Part shown: positions 7,877 to 16,329 of the stretch, one piece after another | Layout: each line of letters opens with the position of its first letter | How positions within the stretch are numbered: the stretch's first letter is position 1 | DNA from: Paractinoplanes lichenicola | Lineage (GTDB): Bacteria > Actinomycetota > Actinomycetes > Mycobacteriales > Micromonosporaceae | Length of the DNA: 64,000 nt | Direction: 5' to 3' | Assembly: GCF_016785085.1 (NCBI RefSeq) | Contig: NZ_JAENHO010000001.1 | Span: 868,001 to 932,000 of the forward strand | The notes under the pieces: generated by a model | What the model was told of the DNA's origin: nothing | The model's input: only the letters and a program-made list of their open reading frames with translations | Database searches by the model: none | Position numbers and translations under genes: made by a program

Positions 7877-7990
7877 TGTGAGCTGCGGCCATGTGAGGTG
7901 CGGCCATGTGAGCTGCGGTCATGTGAGCTGCGGTGATGTGAGCTGCGGTCATGTGAGCTGCGGTGATGTGAGGTGCGGTGATGTGAGCTG
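7877..7990. repeat. 15-bp minisatellite, seven full copies
   Basis: Seven head-to-tail copies of TGTGAGCTGCGGTCA (with C/G at position 7 and T/C, C/G changes near the end) run from 7877 to 7981, followed by a 9-base partial copy. The array sits about 100 bases ahead of the nhaA start. Read on the minus strand it would encode an SH-rich peptide, but nothing supports translation. Confidence 0.92.
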
Positions 7991-8092
7991 TCCCGCTGCC
8001 GGAGGCGCCGCGGCCGGATAGGGTTACCGCAGGTGTGCCGGGAAGTCTGGTCGGCGATCGCTTTGCCGACCCCATTTCCCCCGGAGCCGCCC

Positions 8093-9373
8093 GTGAATGC
8101 CCCGCGCAAGTCCGCCCCGCACCTGTTCGGCCGTGGTTCGTGGCCCGAGGCCCGCCGCGTCGCCGAGATCCTGCGCGCCGAGACCACCGGTGGCATCCTG
8201 CTGCTGGGCGCGGCCGTGGCCGCGCTCGTCTGGGCCAACTCACCCTGGTCGGGTGCCTATCACGACCTGGCCGGCATCACGATCGGCCCGCACGCGCTGC
8301 ACCTCGACCTCAGCCTGGCCGGGTGGGCCGCCGACGGCCTGCTGGCGATCTTCTTCTTCGTCGCCGGGCTCGAGCTCAAGCGCGAATTCGTCGCCGGCGA
8401 CCTGCGCGACCCGCGCCGGGCGGCCCTGCCGGTGGCGGCCGCGGTCGGCGGCATGGCGATCCCGGCCCTGCTCTACGTGCTGATCAACGTCACCATGAGC
8501 AGCGGCGCCCCGGTCGGCTGGGCGGTGCCGACGGCCACCGACATCGCCTTCGCGCTGGCCGTGCTGGCCGTGGTCAGCACCAGCCTGCCCGCGGCCATGC
8601 GCACCTTCCTGCTCACCCTGGCCGTCGTCGACGACCTGCTCGCCATCACCATCATCGCGGTCTTCTACACCCAGTTGCTGCACCTGATCCCGCTGCTGGT
8701 CGCGCTGGTGCCGCTGGCGGTCTTCGGCCTGCTGGTGCAGCGCCGCGTCCGCTCGTGGTGGCTGCTGCTGCCGCTGGCCGCGGTCACGTGGGCGCTGGTC
8801 CACGCGTCCGGGGTGCACGCCACCGTGGCCGGGGTCCTGCTCGCGTTCACCGTGCCGGTGCGGGGCGGGCTCGCCGAGCACTTCGAGCACCGCCTGCGGC
8901 CGCTGTCGGCCGGGTTCGCCGTGCCGGTCTTCGCCTTCTTCGCCGCGGGCGTCACCGTCTCGGGCGGCCTGGGCGCGAGCCTCGGCGACGCCGTGACCAT
9001 CGGCATCATCGCCGGCCTGGTGGCGGGCAAGACGATCGGCATCACCGGGGCGACCTGGCTGGTCCAGCGGTTCACCCGGGCCCAGCTGGCGGCCGGCCTG
9101 AGCTGGTGGGACGTGCTGGGGCTGGCCCTGCTGGGCGGGATCGGCTTCACCGTGTCGCTGCTGATCGGCGACCTTGCCTTCGGCGTGGGCAGCGAACGCG
9201 ACCAGCACGCGAAGCTCGGCGTCCTGCTCGGCTCGCTGATCGCCGCGCTGCTGGCCACCGTGGTGCTGCGCATCCGAGACCGGCACTACCGCCGGATCAG
9301 CGCCGAGGAGAGCGTCGACGCCGACGCCGACGGCATCCCCGACGTCTACCAGCAGGACAGCGAGCGCGCGTGA
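8093..9373 (+). CDS. nhaA: NhaA-family Na+/H+ antiporter
   Basis: 426 residues and about 12 membrane helices. Key blocks are [38 protein letters not shown] (the paired aspartates that bind Na+/H+), and [15 protein letters not shown]. It exchanges external protons for cytosolic sodium for pH and salt homeostasis. The frame is open from a GTG at 8033, but the GTG at 8093 has a GGAG ribosome site seven bases upstream and is preferred. The tail holds [13 protein letters not shown], a DxDxDGIPD motif like a thrombospondin type-3 calcium-binding loop, outside the transport core. It is monocistronic, with repeats upstream. Confidence 0.93.
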   Translation: MNAPRKSAPHLFGRGSWPEARRVAEILRAETTGGILLLGAAVAALVWANSPWSGAYHDLAGITIGPHALHLDLSLAGWAADGLLAIFFFVAGLELKREFVAGDLRDPRRAALPVAAAVGGMAIPALLYVLINVTMSSGAPVGWAVPTATDIAFALAVLAVVSTSLPAAMRTFLLTLAVVDDLLAITIIAVFYTQLLHLIPLLVALVPLAVFGLLVQRRVRSWWLLLPLAAVTWALVHASGVHATVAGVLLAFTVPVRGGLAEHFEHRLRPLSAGFAVPVFAFFAAGVTVSGGLGASLGDAVTIGIIAGLVAGKTIGITGATWLVQRFTRAQLAAGLSWWDVLGLALLGGIGFTVSLLIGDLAFGVGSERDQHAKLGVLLGSLIAALLATVVLRIRDRHYRRISAEESVDADADGIPDVYQQDSERA

Positions 9374-9438
9374 CCACGTCCGGGGTCGCGCCGCTCGGTT
9401 GATGCCATGAACGTCGTGGCGGGCGACGGGGCCGGTTG

Positions 9439-9788
9439 TCACGGCGTTCGGGTGGCCGGCTCGGGCCAGTCCGGGAGCGTTCGGCGGGGCCGGCCAGGGT
9501 GAACAGCAGAAACCCGCCGGTGGTGGGCAGCGGGCCGAGGTGCGAGACCGCGCGGGGTGCGCACCCCACCGCCGGCACGGCGGCGCCCAGGCTGAGCAGC
9601 CCCACCGGCAACACGTTCCAGGCGCCGCTCATCGCGGCCGTCCAGGACGATCCGCCCCCGGCGAGGCGGAGCCCGGCCCAGGCTGCGGTGGCGGCCACGG
9701 TGGCCGGCGTGGCCAGGCGGGTCACCGTCCCGGCCCTGAGGTCGCGCCGCCCGGCCAGCGTCAGGGCGACCGCGGCCAGGACGGCCGT
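9439..9788 (-). pseudogene. Remnant of an ABC-2-type permease gene
   Basis: On the minus strand, from a stop at 9789-9791 downwards, the frame reads AVLAAVALTLAGRRDL and then ATVAATAAWAGLRL and NVLPVGLLSLGAAVPAVGCAPRAV. The hydrophobic rhythm resembles the C-terminal part of large exporter permeases of actinomycetes. There is no start, the upstream part is missing, and after about residue 100 the frame runs into low-quality sequence. It is the only content of the 530-base interval 9374-9904. The family guess is tentative. Confidence 0.4.
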
Positions 9789-9904
9789 CTACCCGGGCGA
9801 CGCCGCTGAGGAGGCCCCGAAAATTGCCGGGAATCCGACCCATCCGCGTCCAGTGCCGTTCCGAATAAAGGGGGTAAAGCCGCCAAAACAGGAGGAACAT
9901 TCGC

Positions 9905-10540
9905 ATGCGTACTTCCAAGATCACCGCACTGACCGCTGCCGTGCTCTTCTCGGTCTCGCTGACCGCGTGCGGGAGTGACGACTCGACGACCAGCAGCGAT
10001 CAGCCCGCCGCCGCGCCCACCATGACTAGCGAGGCGCCGATGGCCAGTGCCGCGCCGGCCATGGAGAACTTCGGCAGCGGGTGCGCCGCCGTGCCGAGCG
10101 ATCCCTCGAACAAGGGCAGCTTCCAGGCCATGGCCCAGGTGCCCGTGGCCACCGCCGCCTCCGGCAACCCGCTGCTGTCCACTCTGGTCTCCGCGGTCAA
10201 GCAGGCCGGGCTGGTCGACTCGCTCAACTCGGCCGACGGCATCACCGTCTTCGCGCCGACCAACGACGCCTTCAAGAAGATCCCGGCCGCCGACCTCAAG
10301 AAGGTGCTGGCCGACAAGAAGATGCTGACCGACATCCTGACCTACCACGTCGTGCCCGGGAAGCTGACCCCGGCCGACCTCTCCGGCGCCCACAAGACCC
10401 TCGAGGGCAAGGACGTGAGCGTCATGGGCTCGGGCGAGGACTTCAAGGTCGCCGGCACTGCCTCGGTCATCTGCGGCAACGTGCAGACGGCCAACGCCAA
10501 CGTCTACATCATCGACTCCGTCCTCATGCCGAAGAGCTGA
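9905..10540 (+). CDS. Secreted fasciclin (FAS1) domain lipoprotein
   Basis: 211 residues with a lipoprotein signal (VSLTACGSDDS, lipidated Cys22). An Ala/Ser/Thr-rich linker follows to about residue 60, then one FAS1 domain with the two hallmark boxes ITVFAPTNDAFKKIP and LTYHVVPGKLT and a conserved end (TANANVYIIDSVLMP). FAS1 domains act in adhesion or as small extracellular binding modules. GGAGGA lies nine bases before the ATG. The membrane molybdenum oxidoreductase starts 20 bases after the stop; this pairing recurs in actinobacteria. Confidence 0.92.
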   Translation: MRTSKITALTAAVLFSVSLTACGSDDSTTSSDQPAAAPTMTSEAPMASAAPAMENFGSGCAAVPSDPSNKGSFQAMAQVPVATAASGNPLLSTLVSAVKQAGLVDSLNSADGITVFAPTNDAFKKIPAADLKKVLADKKMLTDILTYHVVPGKLTPADLSGAHKTLEGKDVSVMGSGEDFKVAGTASVICGNVQTANANVYIIDSVLMPKS

Positions 10541-10560
10541 AGCGGAATGTCGAAGAGCTG

Positions 10561-12051
10561 ATGCGTAACCTGCTGCGCGACGCCGCCGCAGGGGTGCTCG
10601 CCGCCGGGCTCGGGATCGCGGTCGCGGAACTGTTCGCCGCCGCGACCCGGCCCGACGCGGCGCCCCTGATCGCCGTCGGCGGCGCGATCATCGACGCCAC
10701 TCCCACGGCGGTCAAAGAGTTCGCCGTACGGGAACTGGGCTCCTATGACAAGCCGGTGCTGCTCGCCTCGGTCGGCCTCGTGCTGGCCCTGTTCGCCGCG
10801 GTGCTCGGCATCCTCGGCCGCCGCCGGCGGTTCCTGGTCGCAGCGGGCGCTGTCGTGCTCGGGGCGGCCGGCGCCACCGCCGCGCTGACCCGGCCCACCG
10901 CCTCGGCCTTCTCCCCCGTACCGGCCCTGCTCGCCGCGACGATCGCCGGGGCGACGCTGTGGTGGCTGCTGCGAGCCGCCGACCCACTGGCCGGGCGGGT
11001 TGGTGGTGGCGCCGACAAGACGGGCAACCGGCGAGCCTTCCTACGCGGCGCGGTGCTTGTCGCCGGCGCCGCGGTGTTAACCGAGGCCGGCGCTCAGCTT
11101 GTCACGCGTACGGTGCGCCGTGTCAGTACGAAGCTGGCCCTGCCCGCACCGGCATCACCGGCAAAACCCGCTTCGGCGCTGGCGATCACCCCCAGCGCCG
11201 ATTTCTACCGGGTCGACACCGCGCTGACCGTCCCCCGCATCGACCCCGACACATGGGAACTGCGCGTCCACGGCATGGTCGGTACCGAGCTCAGGCTCTC
11301 GCTGGACGACCTGCTGCGCCGGCCGCTGATCGAGCGCGACATCACCCTCAACTGCGTCTCCAACGAGGTCGGCGGCCCCTACATCGGCACGGCCCGCTGG
11401 CTCGGGGTGCCGCTGGCCCCGCTGCTGCACGAGGCCGGCCTGCGCCCGGAGGCCGACCAGATCGTGGCCCGCTCGGTCGAGGGCATGACGATCGGCACGC
11501 CCGTCGCCACCGCCCTCGACGGCCGCGACACGATGCTCGCGGTCGCCATGAACGGCGAGCCGTTACGACCCGAGCACGGCTTTCCCGTACGCATGCTGAC
11601 CCCCGGCCTGTACGGCTACGCGGGCGCGTGCAAATGGGTCACCGAGCTCGAACTGACCACGTTCGCGGAGTTCGACGCGTACTGGGTCAAGCGCGGCTGG
11701 GCCCGCCCCGGCACCGTCCGTACGGCGTCCCGGATCGACAAGCCCCGCCCGTTCGCCCGCCCGGCCGCCGGAAAGGTGACCGTGGCCGGGGTGGCCTGGG
11801 CCCAGCGCCGCGGCATCGCCAAGGTCGAGGTCAGCGTCGACGGCGGCGCCTGGCGGGCGGCCGAGCTGCTGCCGGTCCCGTCGATCGACACGTGGGTGCA
11901 GTGGCGCTGGACGTGGAACGCCACTGCCGGGCCGCACTCGCTGGCGGTGCGGGCCACCGACGGCACCGGGCAGGTGCAGACCGAGGCCCGGGCCACGCCC
12001 TTCCCCAGCGGCGCCACCGGACGCCACACCATCACGGTCACCGTCGAGTAG
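10561..12051 (+). CDS. Membrane-anchored sulfite-oxidase-family molybdenum oxidoreductase
   Basis: 496 residues. Four or five membrane helices occupy about residues 8-180, including a Tat-like RRAFLRGAVLVAGAA before the catalytic part. The molybdopterin domain contains ITLNCVSNEVGGPYIGTARWLGVPL, with Cys265 the expected Mo ligand, and PEHGFPVRMLTPGLYGYAGACKW. A Mo-co dimerization-type domain ends the protein. The substrate is unknown; relatives are YedY/SoxC-like oxidoreductases. The start is the ATG 20 bases after the FAS1 stop, the only one that gives a membrane N-terminus. Confidence 0.9.
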   Translation: MRNLLRDAAAGVLAAGLGIAVAELFAAATRPDAAPLIAVGGAIIDATPTAVKEFAVRELGSYDKPVLLASVGLVLALFAAVLGILGRRRRFLVAAGAVVLGAAGATAALTRPTASAFSPVPALLAATIAGATLWWLLRAADPLAGRVGGGADKTGNRRAFLRGAVLVAGAAVLTEAGAQLVTRTVRRVSTKLALPAPASPAKPASALAITPSADFYRVDTALTVPRIDPDTWELRVHGMVGTELRLSLDDLLRRPLIERDITLNCVSNEVGGPYIGTARWLGVPLAPLLHEAGLRPEADQIVARSVEGMTIGTPVATALDGRDTMLAVAMNGEPLRPEHGFPVRMLTPGLYGYAGACKWVTELELTTFAEFDAYWVKRGWARPGTVRTASRIDKPRPFARPAAGKVTVAGVAWAQRRGIAKVEVSVDGGAWRAAELLPVPSIDTWVQWRWTWNATAGPHSLAVRATDGTGQVQTEARATPFPSGATGRHTITVTVE

Positions 12052-12093
12052 ATCCCGACCCATCCGCAACATCACCGGCTCCGAATCCCTCGT

Positions 12094-13629
12094 ATGGGAC
12101 GGGATCGGGATGCGGCGAAGAACGACCTGGTGGGCGGGCGATACCGGCTGCTCGAACTGGTCGGCTCAGGCGGGATGGGCCGGGTCTGGCGGGCTCAGGA
12201 CGAACTGCTTCAGCGGGTGGTGGCGGTCAAGGAGATCACCGTGCCGTCGACCGCCCTGACGGCCACGCAGAGCATGCGCGAAGCGAGGGCGGCCGCCCGG
12301 CTCGATCACCCTGGCGTGATCACCGTCTTCGACGTCGTCTGGCAGGAGGAACACTCCTGGCTGGTCATGGAGTACGTGCCGGGCCGGTCGCTGCAGCAGG
12401 TGGTCGACGCTGACGGGCCGCTGTCCCCCGGCCAGGCCGCCCGGCTCGGCCTGCACGTGCTCTCCGCCCTGCGCAGCGCGCACGCCGCCGGGGTCCTGCA
12501 CCGCGACGTGAAACCGGGCAACATCCTGCTCTCCACGGACGGCCGGATCGTGCTCACCGACTTCGGCCTGGCGGTCATCAGCGACCCCGAATCCGGGGCG
12601 CCGGACCCGCTGCTGGGCTCGCCGCAGTACGTGGCACCCGAACGGCTGCGCGCGCAGGAGACCGGCACCCCGGCCGACCTGTGGTCGCTGGGTGCCACCC
12701 TCTACACCGCGGTCGAGGGGCGGGCGCCGTTTCAGCGCGATGATGTCGAGGCCTCGCTGCAGGCGCTGCTCAACGACGAGCCTGACCCGCCGCGCCGGGC
12801 CGGGTCGCTGACCGCCCCGCTGCTGGCCCTGCTCAAGAAGGACCCGGAGAGCCGGCCCGACGCGGAGCAGACCGCGGGCTGGCTGGAGACGATCGCCGGC
12901 GCCCCCAAACCCATCGCCGGCACGGGGTTCGCCCCGGTCGCCCGGGGCATCGCCACGGTCACCGCCAGGCAGCGCCGCCGCCCGCGTACGGCCTTGGTGG
13001 CCGGGCTCTCGCTGGCTCTACTGGTCACCGGGGGCGGCGCCTACGCGGCCCGGTCGCATCAGACCGGGACGGCCCAGCCCGCGGCGGTGGAATCGTCCGT
13101 TCCCGTCGCGACCCCCAGCCTTCCGGCCGGTGACCTGTGCGGGGTCGGCGCCGACCGGCGGACCGTCACCCCCGAGACCACCCGCGTGCCGGCCGGACTG
13201 CCGGAGGGCTGGATCTGGTCCCGCGACCCGGCCGGTTTCGCGCTCGCCCTGCCCGCCGGGTGGCAGCGGTCGACCAGCGGCAACGAGGTCTGCTTCGGCG
13301 ACCCGGCCGGGCTGCGGGCCTTCAAGGTGACCCAATCGCCTGTACGGACCCGGCAGCCGCTCGCCTATTGGCAGGCCCGCGAGAAGGACGGCGGGTTGCC
13401 CGGATATCAGCGCATCAGCATGGGCGTCCTGCTGCTCAAAAGGGGAGGCGCCGACTGGGAGTACACCTGGCGGCCCGACTCGGACACCACGCTGCGCGAA
13501 CGCCGCATTTTGATCGCGACGTCGGACGACCGCTCCTACCTGCTGCGCTGGACGACCGCCGCGCCGGACTGGGCGCAGGCCCTGCCCGTACAGAAGCAGC
13601 TTGTGAATTTGTTCGCCTCCGCCCGCTGA
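12094..13629 (+). CDS. Receptor-type Ser/Thr protein kinase (PknB-like)
   Basis: 511 residues. The kinase domain (about 15-270) has the glycine loop GSGGMGRVW, the VAVKEI lysine, the catalytic loop HRDVKPGNIL, DFG and the APE region (VAPERL). One membrane helix lies near residues 301-320 (LVAGLSLALLVTGGGAYA), followed by a roughly 190-residue outer domain with no PASTA repeats, possibly a ligand sensor. It follows the FAS1/molybdenum pair and precedes the CHRD/sortase pair, so it may respond to envelope status. This is a Hanks-type kinase with high certainty; its targets are unknown. Confidence 0.93.
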   Translation: MGRDRDAAKNDLVGGRYRLLELVGSGGMGRVWRAQDELLQRVVAVKEITVPSTALTATQSMREARAAARLDHPGVITVFDVVWQEEHSWLVMEYVPGRSLQQVVDADGPLSPGQAARLGLHVLSALRSAHAAGVLHRDVKPGNILLSTDGRIVLTDFGLAVISDPESGAPDPLLGSPQYVAPERLRAQETGTPADLWSLGATLYTAVEGRAPFQRDDVEASLQALLNDEPDPPRRAGSLTAPLLALLKKDPESRPDAEQTAGWLETIAGAPKPIAGTGFAPVARGIATVTARQRRRPRTALVAGLSLALLVTGGGAYAARSHQTGTAQPAAVESSVPVATPSLPAGDLCGVGADRRTVTPETTRVPAGLPEGWIWSRDPAGFALALPAGWQRSTSGNEVCFGDPAGLRAFKVTQSPVRTRQPLAYWQAREKDGGLPGYQRISMGVLLLKRGGADWEYTWRPDSDTTLRERRILIATSDDRSYLLRWTTAAPDWAQALPVQKQLVNLFASAR

Positions 13630-13686
13630 CGCCCCCCGAACCTCCGCTCGCTGAAGATCCCTGACCGTCCTCGGAAAGGAAACCGC

Positions 13687-14490
13687 ATGAGAATGCGCCG
13701 AACCCTGTACGCCGTCCCCGCCGTGGCCGCGCTGCTGCTGGCCATCCCCACCGCGGCCCTCGCGAGCGAGAGCGTGCACGTCAAGCTGCTCGAGCTCAAC
13801 AACACCAAAGCGAGCGGCGACGCCACCCTCACCGCCACCGACAACGGCGACCTGAAGATCAGCATCCGCTCGACCGGGCTGGTGCCGAACTCGCCGCACG
13901 CGCAGCATCTGCACGGATCGGCCACCGGCATGGACTTCCACTGCCCCGACATGTCGGCCGACAAGAACGGCAACGGCTACGTCAGCACCGAGGAGGGCAT
14001 GCCCGTCTACGGCGACATTTTCGTCTCGCTGACCACCAAGGGCGACACGTCCAAGGCCAGCGGGCTCGCGGTCGACCGGATGCCGACCGCCGACGCGAAG
14101 GGAAACCTGAAGTACGACCGTACGATCGCGGCGGCCGACCTGCCCGAGGGCACGATCGAGCACCTCAAGGACCTGCACATCGTGCAGCACGGCGTCGACG
14201 CCAACGGCAACGGCAAGTACGACCTGGCCGGGCTCGGCGAATCCACGCTGGCCCAGGCGGCCGGGCTCAGCGGCATCCCCGAGGAGGCGACCGACCCGGC
14301 CACTTGCGGCATGGTCGCGGGCGCGGCGGTCGGCTCGGTGCCGGTCGGCGGGGTGGGCACCGGCGACGGCAGCACCCACGACCGAGCCGCCGTCTGGTAC
14401 GGCACCGGCGGTCTGGCCCTGCTCGCGGCGCTCGCCGTCGTTGTCGTCAGCCGCCGCCGCTCGTACGTGCTGAGCCGCGCCCAACGATGA
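13687..14490 (+). CDS. Secreted CHRD-like protein with C-terminal membrane anchor
   Basis: 267 residues. A signal peptide covers about 1-26; the CHRD-like body contains LNNTKASGDATLT, GLVPNSPHAQHLHG and DLHIVQHG. The end has PVGGVGTGDGS (from residue 219), a hydrophobic helix (about 239-254) and a basic tail, the layout of a sortase sorting signal but without LPxTG. The class F sortase gene overlaps its stop by ATGA, so this protein is the obvious substrate. Good GAAAGGA ribosome site. Role at the surface unknown. Confidence 0.85.
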   Translation: MRMRRTLYAVPAVAALLLAIPTAALASESVHVKLLELNNTKASGDATLTATDNGDLKISIRSTGLVPNSPHAQHLHGSATGMDFHCPDMSADKNGNGYVSTEEGMPVYGDIFVSLTTKGDTSKASGLAVDRMPTADAKGNLKYDRTIAAADLPEGTIEHLKDLHIVQHGVDANGNGKYDLAGLGESTLAQAAGLSGIPEEATDPATCGMVAGAAVGSVPVGGVGTGDGSTHDRAAVWYGTGGLALLAALAVVVVSRRRSYVLSRAQR

Positions 14491-15191
14491 CCCGGCCCCG
14501 CACCTTCGCCCTGGTGATCGCCGCGCTGCTGGCGATCGCCGGTGCGGCCGCGATCGCCGTCGGCCGGCACGAGCAGCCCGCCGCCGAGCCACCCCGGTCA
14601 GCGCCGCCGTCCGCCTCGACCACCAAAAGCCCGGCCACCAAAAGGCCTGAGACCGGCACCGACGAGCTCACCCGGGGCACCCTCCTGCCCACCTCAGCCC
14701 CCACCCGCGTACGCATCCCCGCGCTGCACGTCGACGAGCCGGTGACCGGCCTCGGCCAGAACCCCGACGGCTCCATGCAGGTCCCCACCGACGCCCGCAC
14801 CGTAGGCTGGTACACCGAGGCACCCACCCCCGGCTCGCTAGGACCGGCCGTACTCGCCGGCCACGTCAACTACCACGGCACCGACGGCACATTCGCCCGC
14901 CTCTCCACCCTGCACCCCGGCGACCAAGTCGAAGTCACCCGGCAGGACGGCGTCACCGCGGTCTTCGCGATCACCCGCGTCGACCGCTACGCCAAGGACC
15001 GGTTCCCGGCCGACGCCGTCTACGGCGCGATCGACCACGCCGGCCTGCGCCTGATCACCTGCGGCGGCGACTTCGACGACCGCACCGGCCACTACGTCGA
15101 CAACATCGTGGCCTACGCCGAGCTCCGCACCGCCGTCGGCAGGTCCAGGGCCGGGCGGTCCCAGCCGGCCAGGTCGGCGGCCGCCGCGTAG
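14487..15191 (+). CDS. Class F sortase
   Basis: 234 residues. There is an N-terminal membrane anchor (about 5-26), a Pro/Thr linker, and then a sortase barrel. The catalytic residues are visible: His126 in VLAGHVNYHG, Cys192 in LITCGGDFD and Arg199 in DRTGHYVDN. Class E/F sortases join secreted proteins to the peptidoglycan cross-bridge. The start overlaps the CHRD stop (ATGA). The natural end of the fold is near NIVAYAEL; the last 25 or so residues (GRSRAGRSQPARS...) come from sequence that is antisense to the end of the convergent DUF5996 gene, a 79-base overlap. Confidence 0.9.
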   Translation: MTRPRTFALVIAALLAIAGAAAIAVGRHEQPAAEPPRSAPPSASTTKSPATKRPETGTDELTRGTLLPTSAPTRVRIPALHVDEPVTGLGQNPDGSMQVPTDARTVGWYTEAPTPGSLGPAVLAGHVNYHGTDGTFARLSTLHPGDQVEVTRQDGVTAVFAITRVDRYAKDRFPADAVYGAIDHAGLRLITCGGDFDDRTGHYVDNIVAYAELRTAVGRSRAGRSQPARSAAAA

Positions 15192-16033
15192 GTCGAGCGG
15201 AGGAACTCGAGCAGCACGGCGTCGGGATCGGCCGCCTCGGCCACCTTCTCGTACGGGAGCACGCATTCCTGCAAGTTCTTGTCGTAGTACGCCCCGGTGC
15301 GCTCGGCATAGCCCGGGGGTTCCGGATAGGCGTACGAGTAGAACGCGCCCTCCTCGCCCCCGCCCGGCCAGAAGCCGAAGCTCGCCAGCTCGTGGGAGTA
15401 GCCCTCCTGCATCACCCACGGCGGGCAGTTGGGGGCGCCGCCGGGGTGGTCCGGGGCCAGGCGGCCCGAGAAGCGGGTGTGGGCCAGGTCCATCGCGCCC
15501 CAGAAGAAGTGCACGGGGCTGGCCTTGCCCACGAACTCGGAGCGGAACTGCCCCAGCACCCGCTGCGCCTGCAGCAGTTGCCGCCAGAACAGTTGCACGG
15601 CCACACCGTCGTACGAGCAATGGGTCTGGTCCTCGGCGAACGGGATCGCGGACTCGACCTCGTTGGGCACCGCGTGGATCTGCGGCTCGAGACCCAGCGA
15701 GGCCAGCGCGGCCATCGTCTCGCCGTAGAAGTCGGCCACCGGCTTCGGCTCGAGCGCCACCTCGCGGGCCCGCCCGTCGCTCGTGCGCAGGTGCAGCCGA
15801 TGGGCGACGAAGTCGAACTCGACGTCGAACATTCCTTCCCCGTACGGGATGGCCGACGTGCTCAGCCCGCGCGCGGTGGGGTAGAGCGTGCAGTGCCACC
15901 AGTGGTTGACCGCCGGCGCGTACGCCATCCGCACCTTCCCGACGATCTGCGTCCACATGTGCACGGTGTCGCGTGTTTCGGTCCAGCCGGCCGTCTTGAG
16001 CCGGGGCCAGGACCGGGTGATCGGGTCTGTCAT
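15113..16033 (-). CDS. DUF5996 family protein
   Basis: 306 residues starting MTDPITRSWPRLKTAGWTETRDTVHMWTQIVGKVRM. The conserved blocks NHWWHCTLYPTARGL, GMFDVEFDF, PVHFFWGAMDLAHTRFSGR and GGAPNCPPWVMQEGYSHE are those of DUF5996, a cytosolic family of unknown function found widely in bacteria. Trp/His-rich motifs suggest a buried ligand or metal site, but this is only an impression. It is probably in one unit with the decayed hydrolase gene ending five bases upstream, and overlaps the sortase 3' end by 79 bases on the opposite strand. Confidence 0.88.
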   Translation of the reverse strand: MTDPITRSWPRLKTAGWTETRDTVHMWTQIVGKVRMAYAPAVNHWWHCTLYPTARGLSTSAIPYGEGMFDVEFDFVAHRLHLRTSDGRAREVALEPKPVADFYGETMAALASLGLEPQIHAVPNEVESAIPFAEDQTHCSYDGVAVQLFWRQLLQAQRVLGQFRSEFVGKASPVHFFWGAMDLAHTRFSGRLAPDHPGGAPNCPPWVMQEGYSHELASFGFWPGGGEEGAFYSYAYPEPPGYAERTGAYYDKNLQECVLPYEKVAEAADPDAVLLEFLRSTYAAAADLAGWDRPALDLPTAVRSSA

Positions 16034-16037
16034 CGGA

Positions 16038-16224
16038 TCAGCTCGCCGCCTTCAGGATGACGTCGGCCACCGCGCCGGGCTGGGAGGCCGGGATCGCGTG
16101 CGACGCGCCGGCCAGCTCCACGATCGTCCGGGCGCCGGCCCGCTCGGCCATGAAACGGTGTGCGGCGAGCGGGATGTTGCGGTCCAGCTCCGGATAGACG
16201 AACCAGGACGATGGTCGGCTTCAT
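16038..16224 (-). pseudogene. Alpha/beta-hydrolase gene with a large internal deletion
   Basis: It begins MKPTIVLV, the usual start of small alpha/beta hydrolases just before the HGAF oxyanion motif. After a change of frame it continues SWFVYPELDRNIPL, RFMAERAGARTIVELAGASHAIP and QPGAVADVILKAAS, the normal family C-terminus with the catalytic His. About 150 residues, including the nucleophile region, are missing. The deletion joins the two ends near 16203. It sits directly upstream of the DUF5996 gene, so that gene may still use its promoter. Confidence 0.7.
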
Positions 16225-16260
16225 GGCAGTGAACTCTCGACGCCGGCTCCCGCTGCCCGC

Positions 16261-16313
16261 AAGGCCCCTGGGAGAAGGGTCACCGGGGCCTTGACCGTGT
16301 GCCGACAACACGG
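16261..16313 (+). promoter_or_regulatory. Two consecutive hairpins upstream of the secreted hydrolase
   Basis: AAGGCCCC (16261-16268) pairs with GGGGCCTT (16285-16292), and CCGTGT (16295-16300) pairs with ACACGG (16308-16313). They end 17 bases before the ATG at 16330. They could be a 5' leader structure or operator; I cannot tell which. Confidence 0.35.
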
Positions 16314-16329
16314 TGTCTGATCGCGGACC

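Noticed and set aside
7877..7990. Possible CRISPR-like array
   Set aside because: Units are 15 bases, contiguous, with no unique spacers and no cas genes; it is a minisatellite.
13687..14490. LPxTG or LAxTG motif in the CHRD protein
   Set aside because: Neither motif is present; only PVGGVGTGDGS precedes the C-terminal helix.
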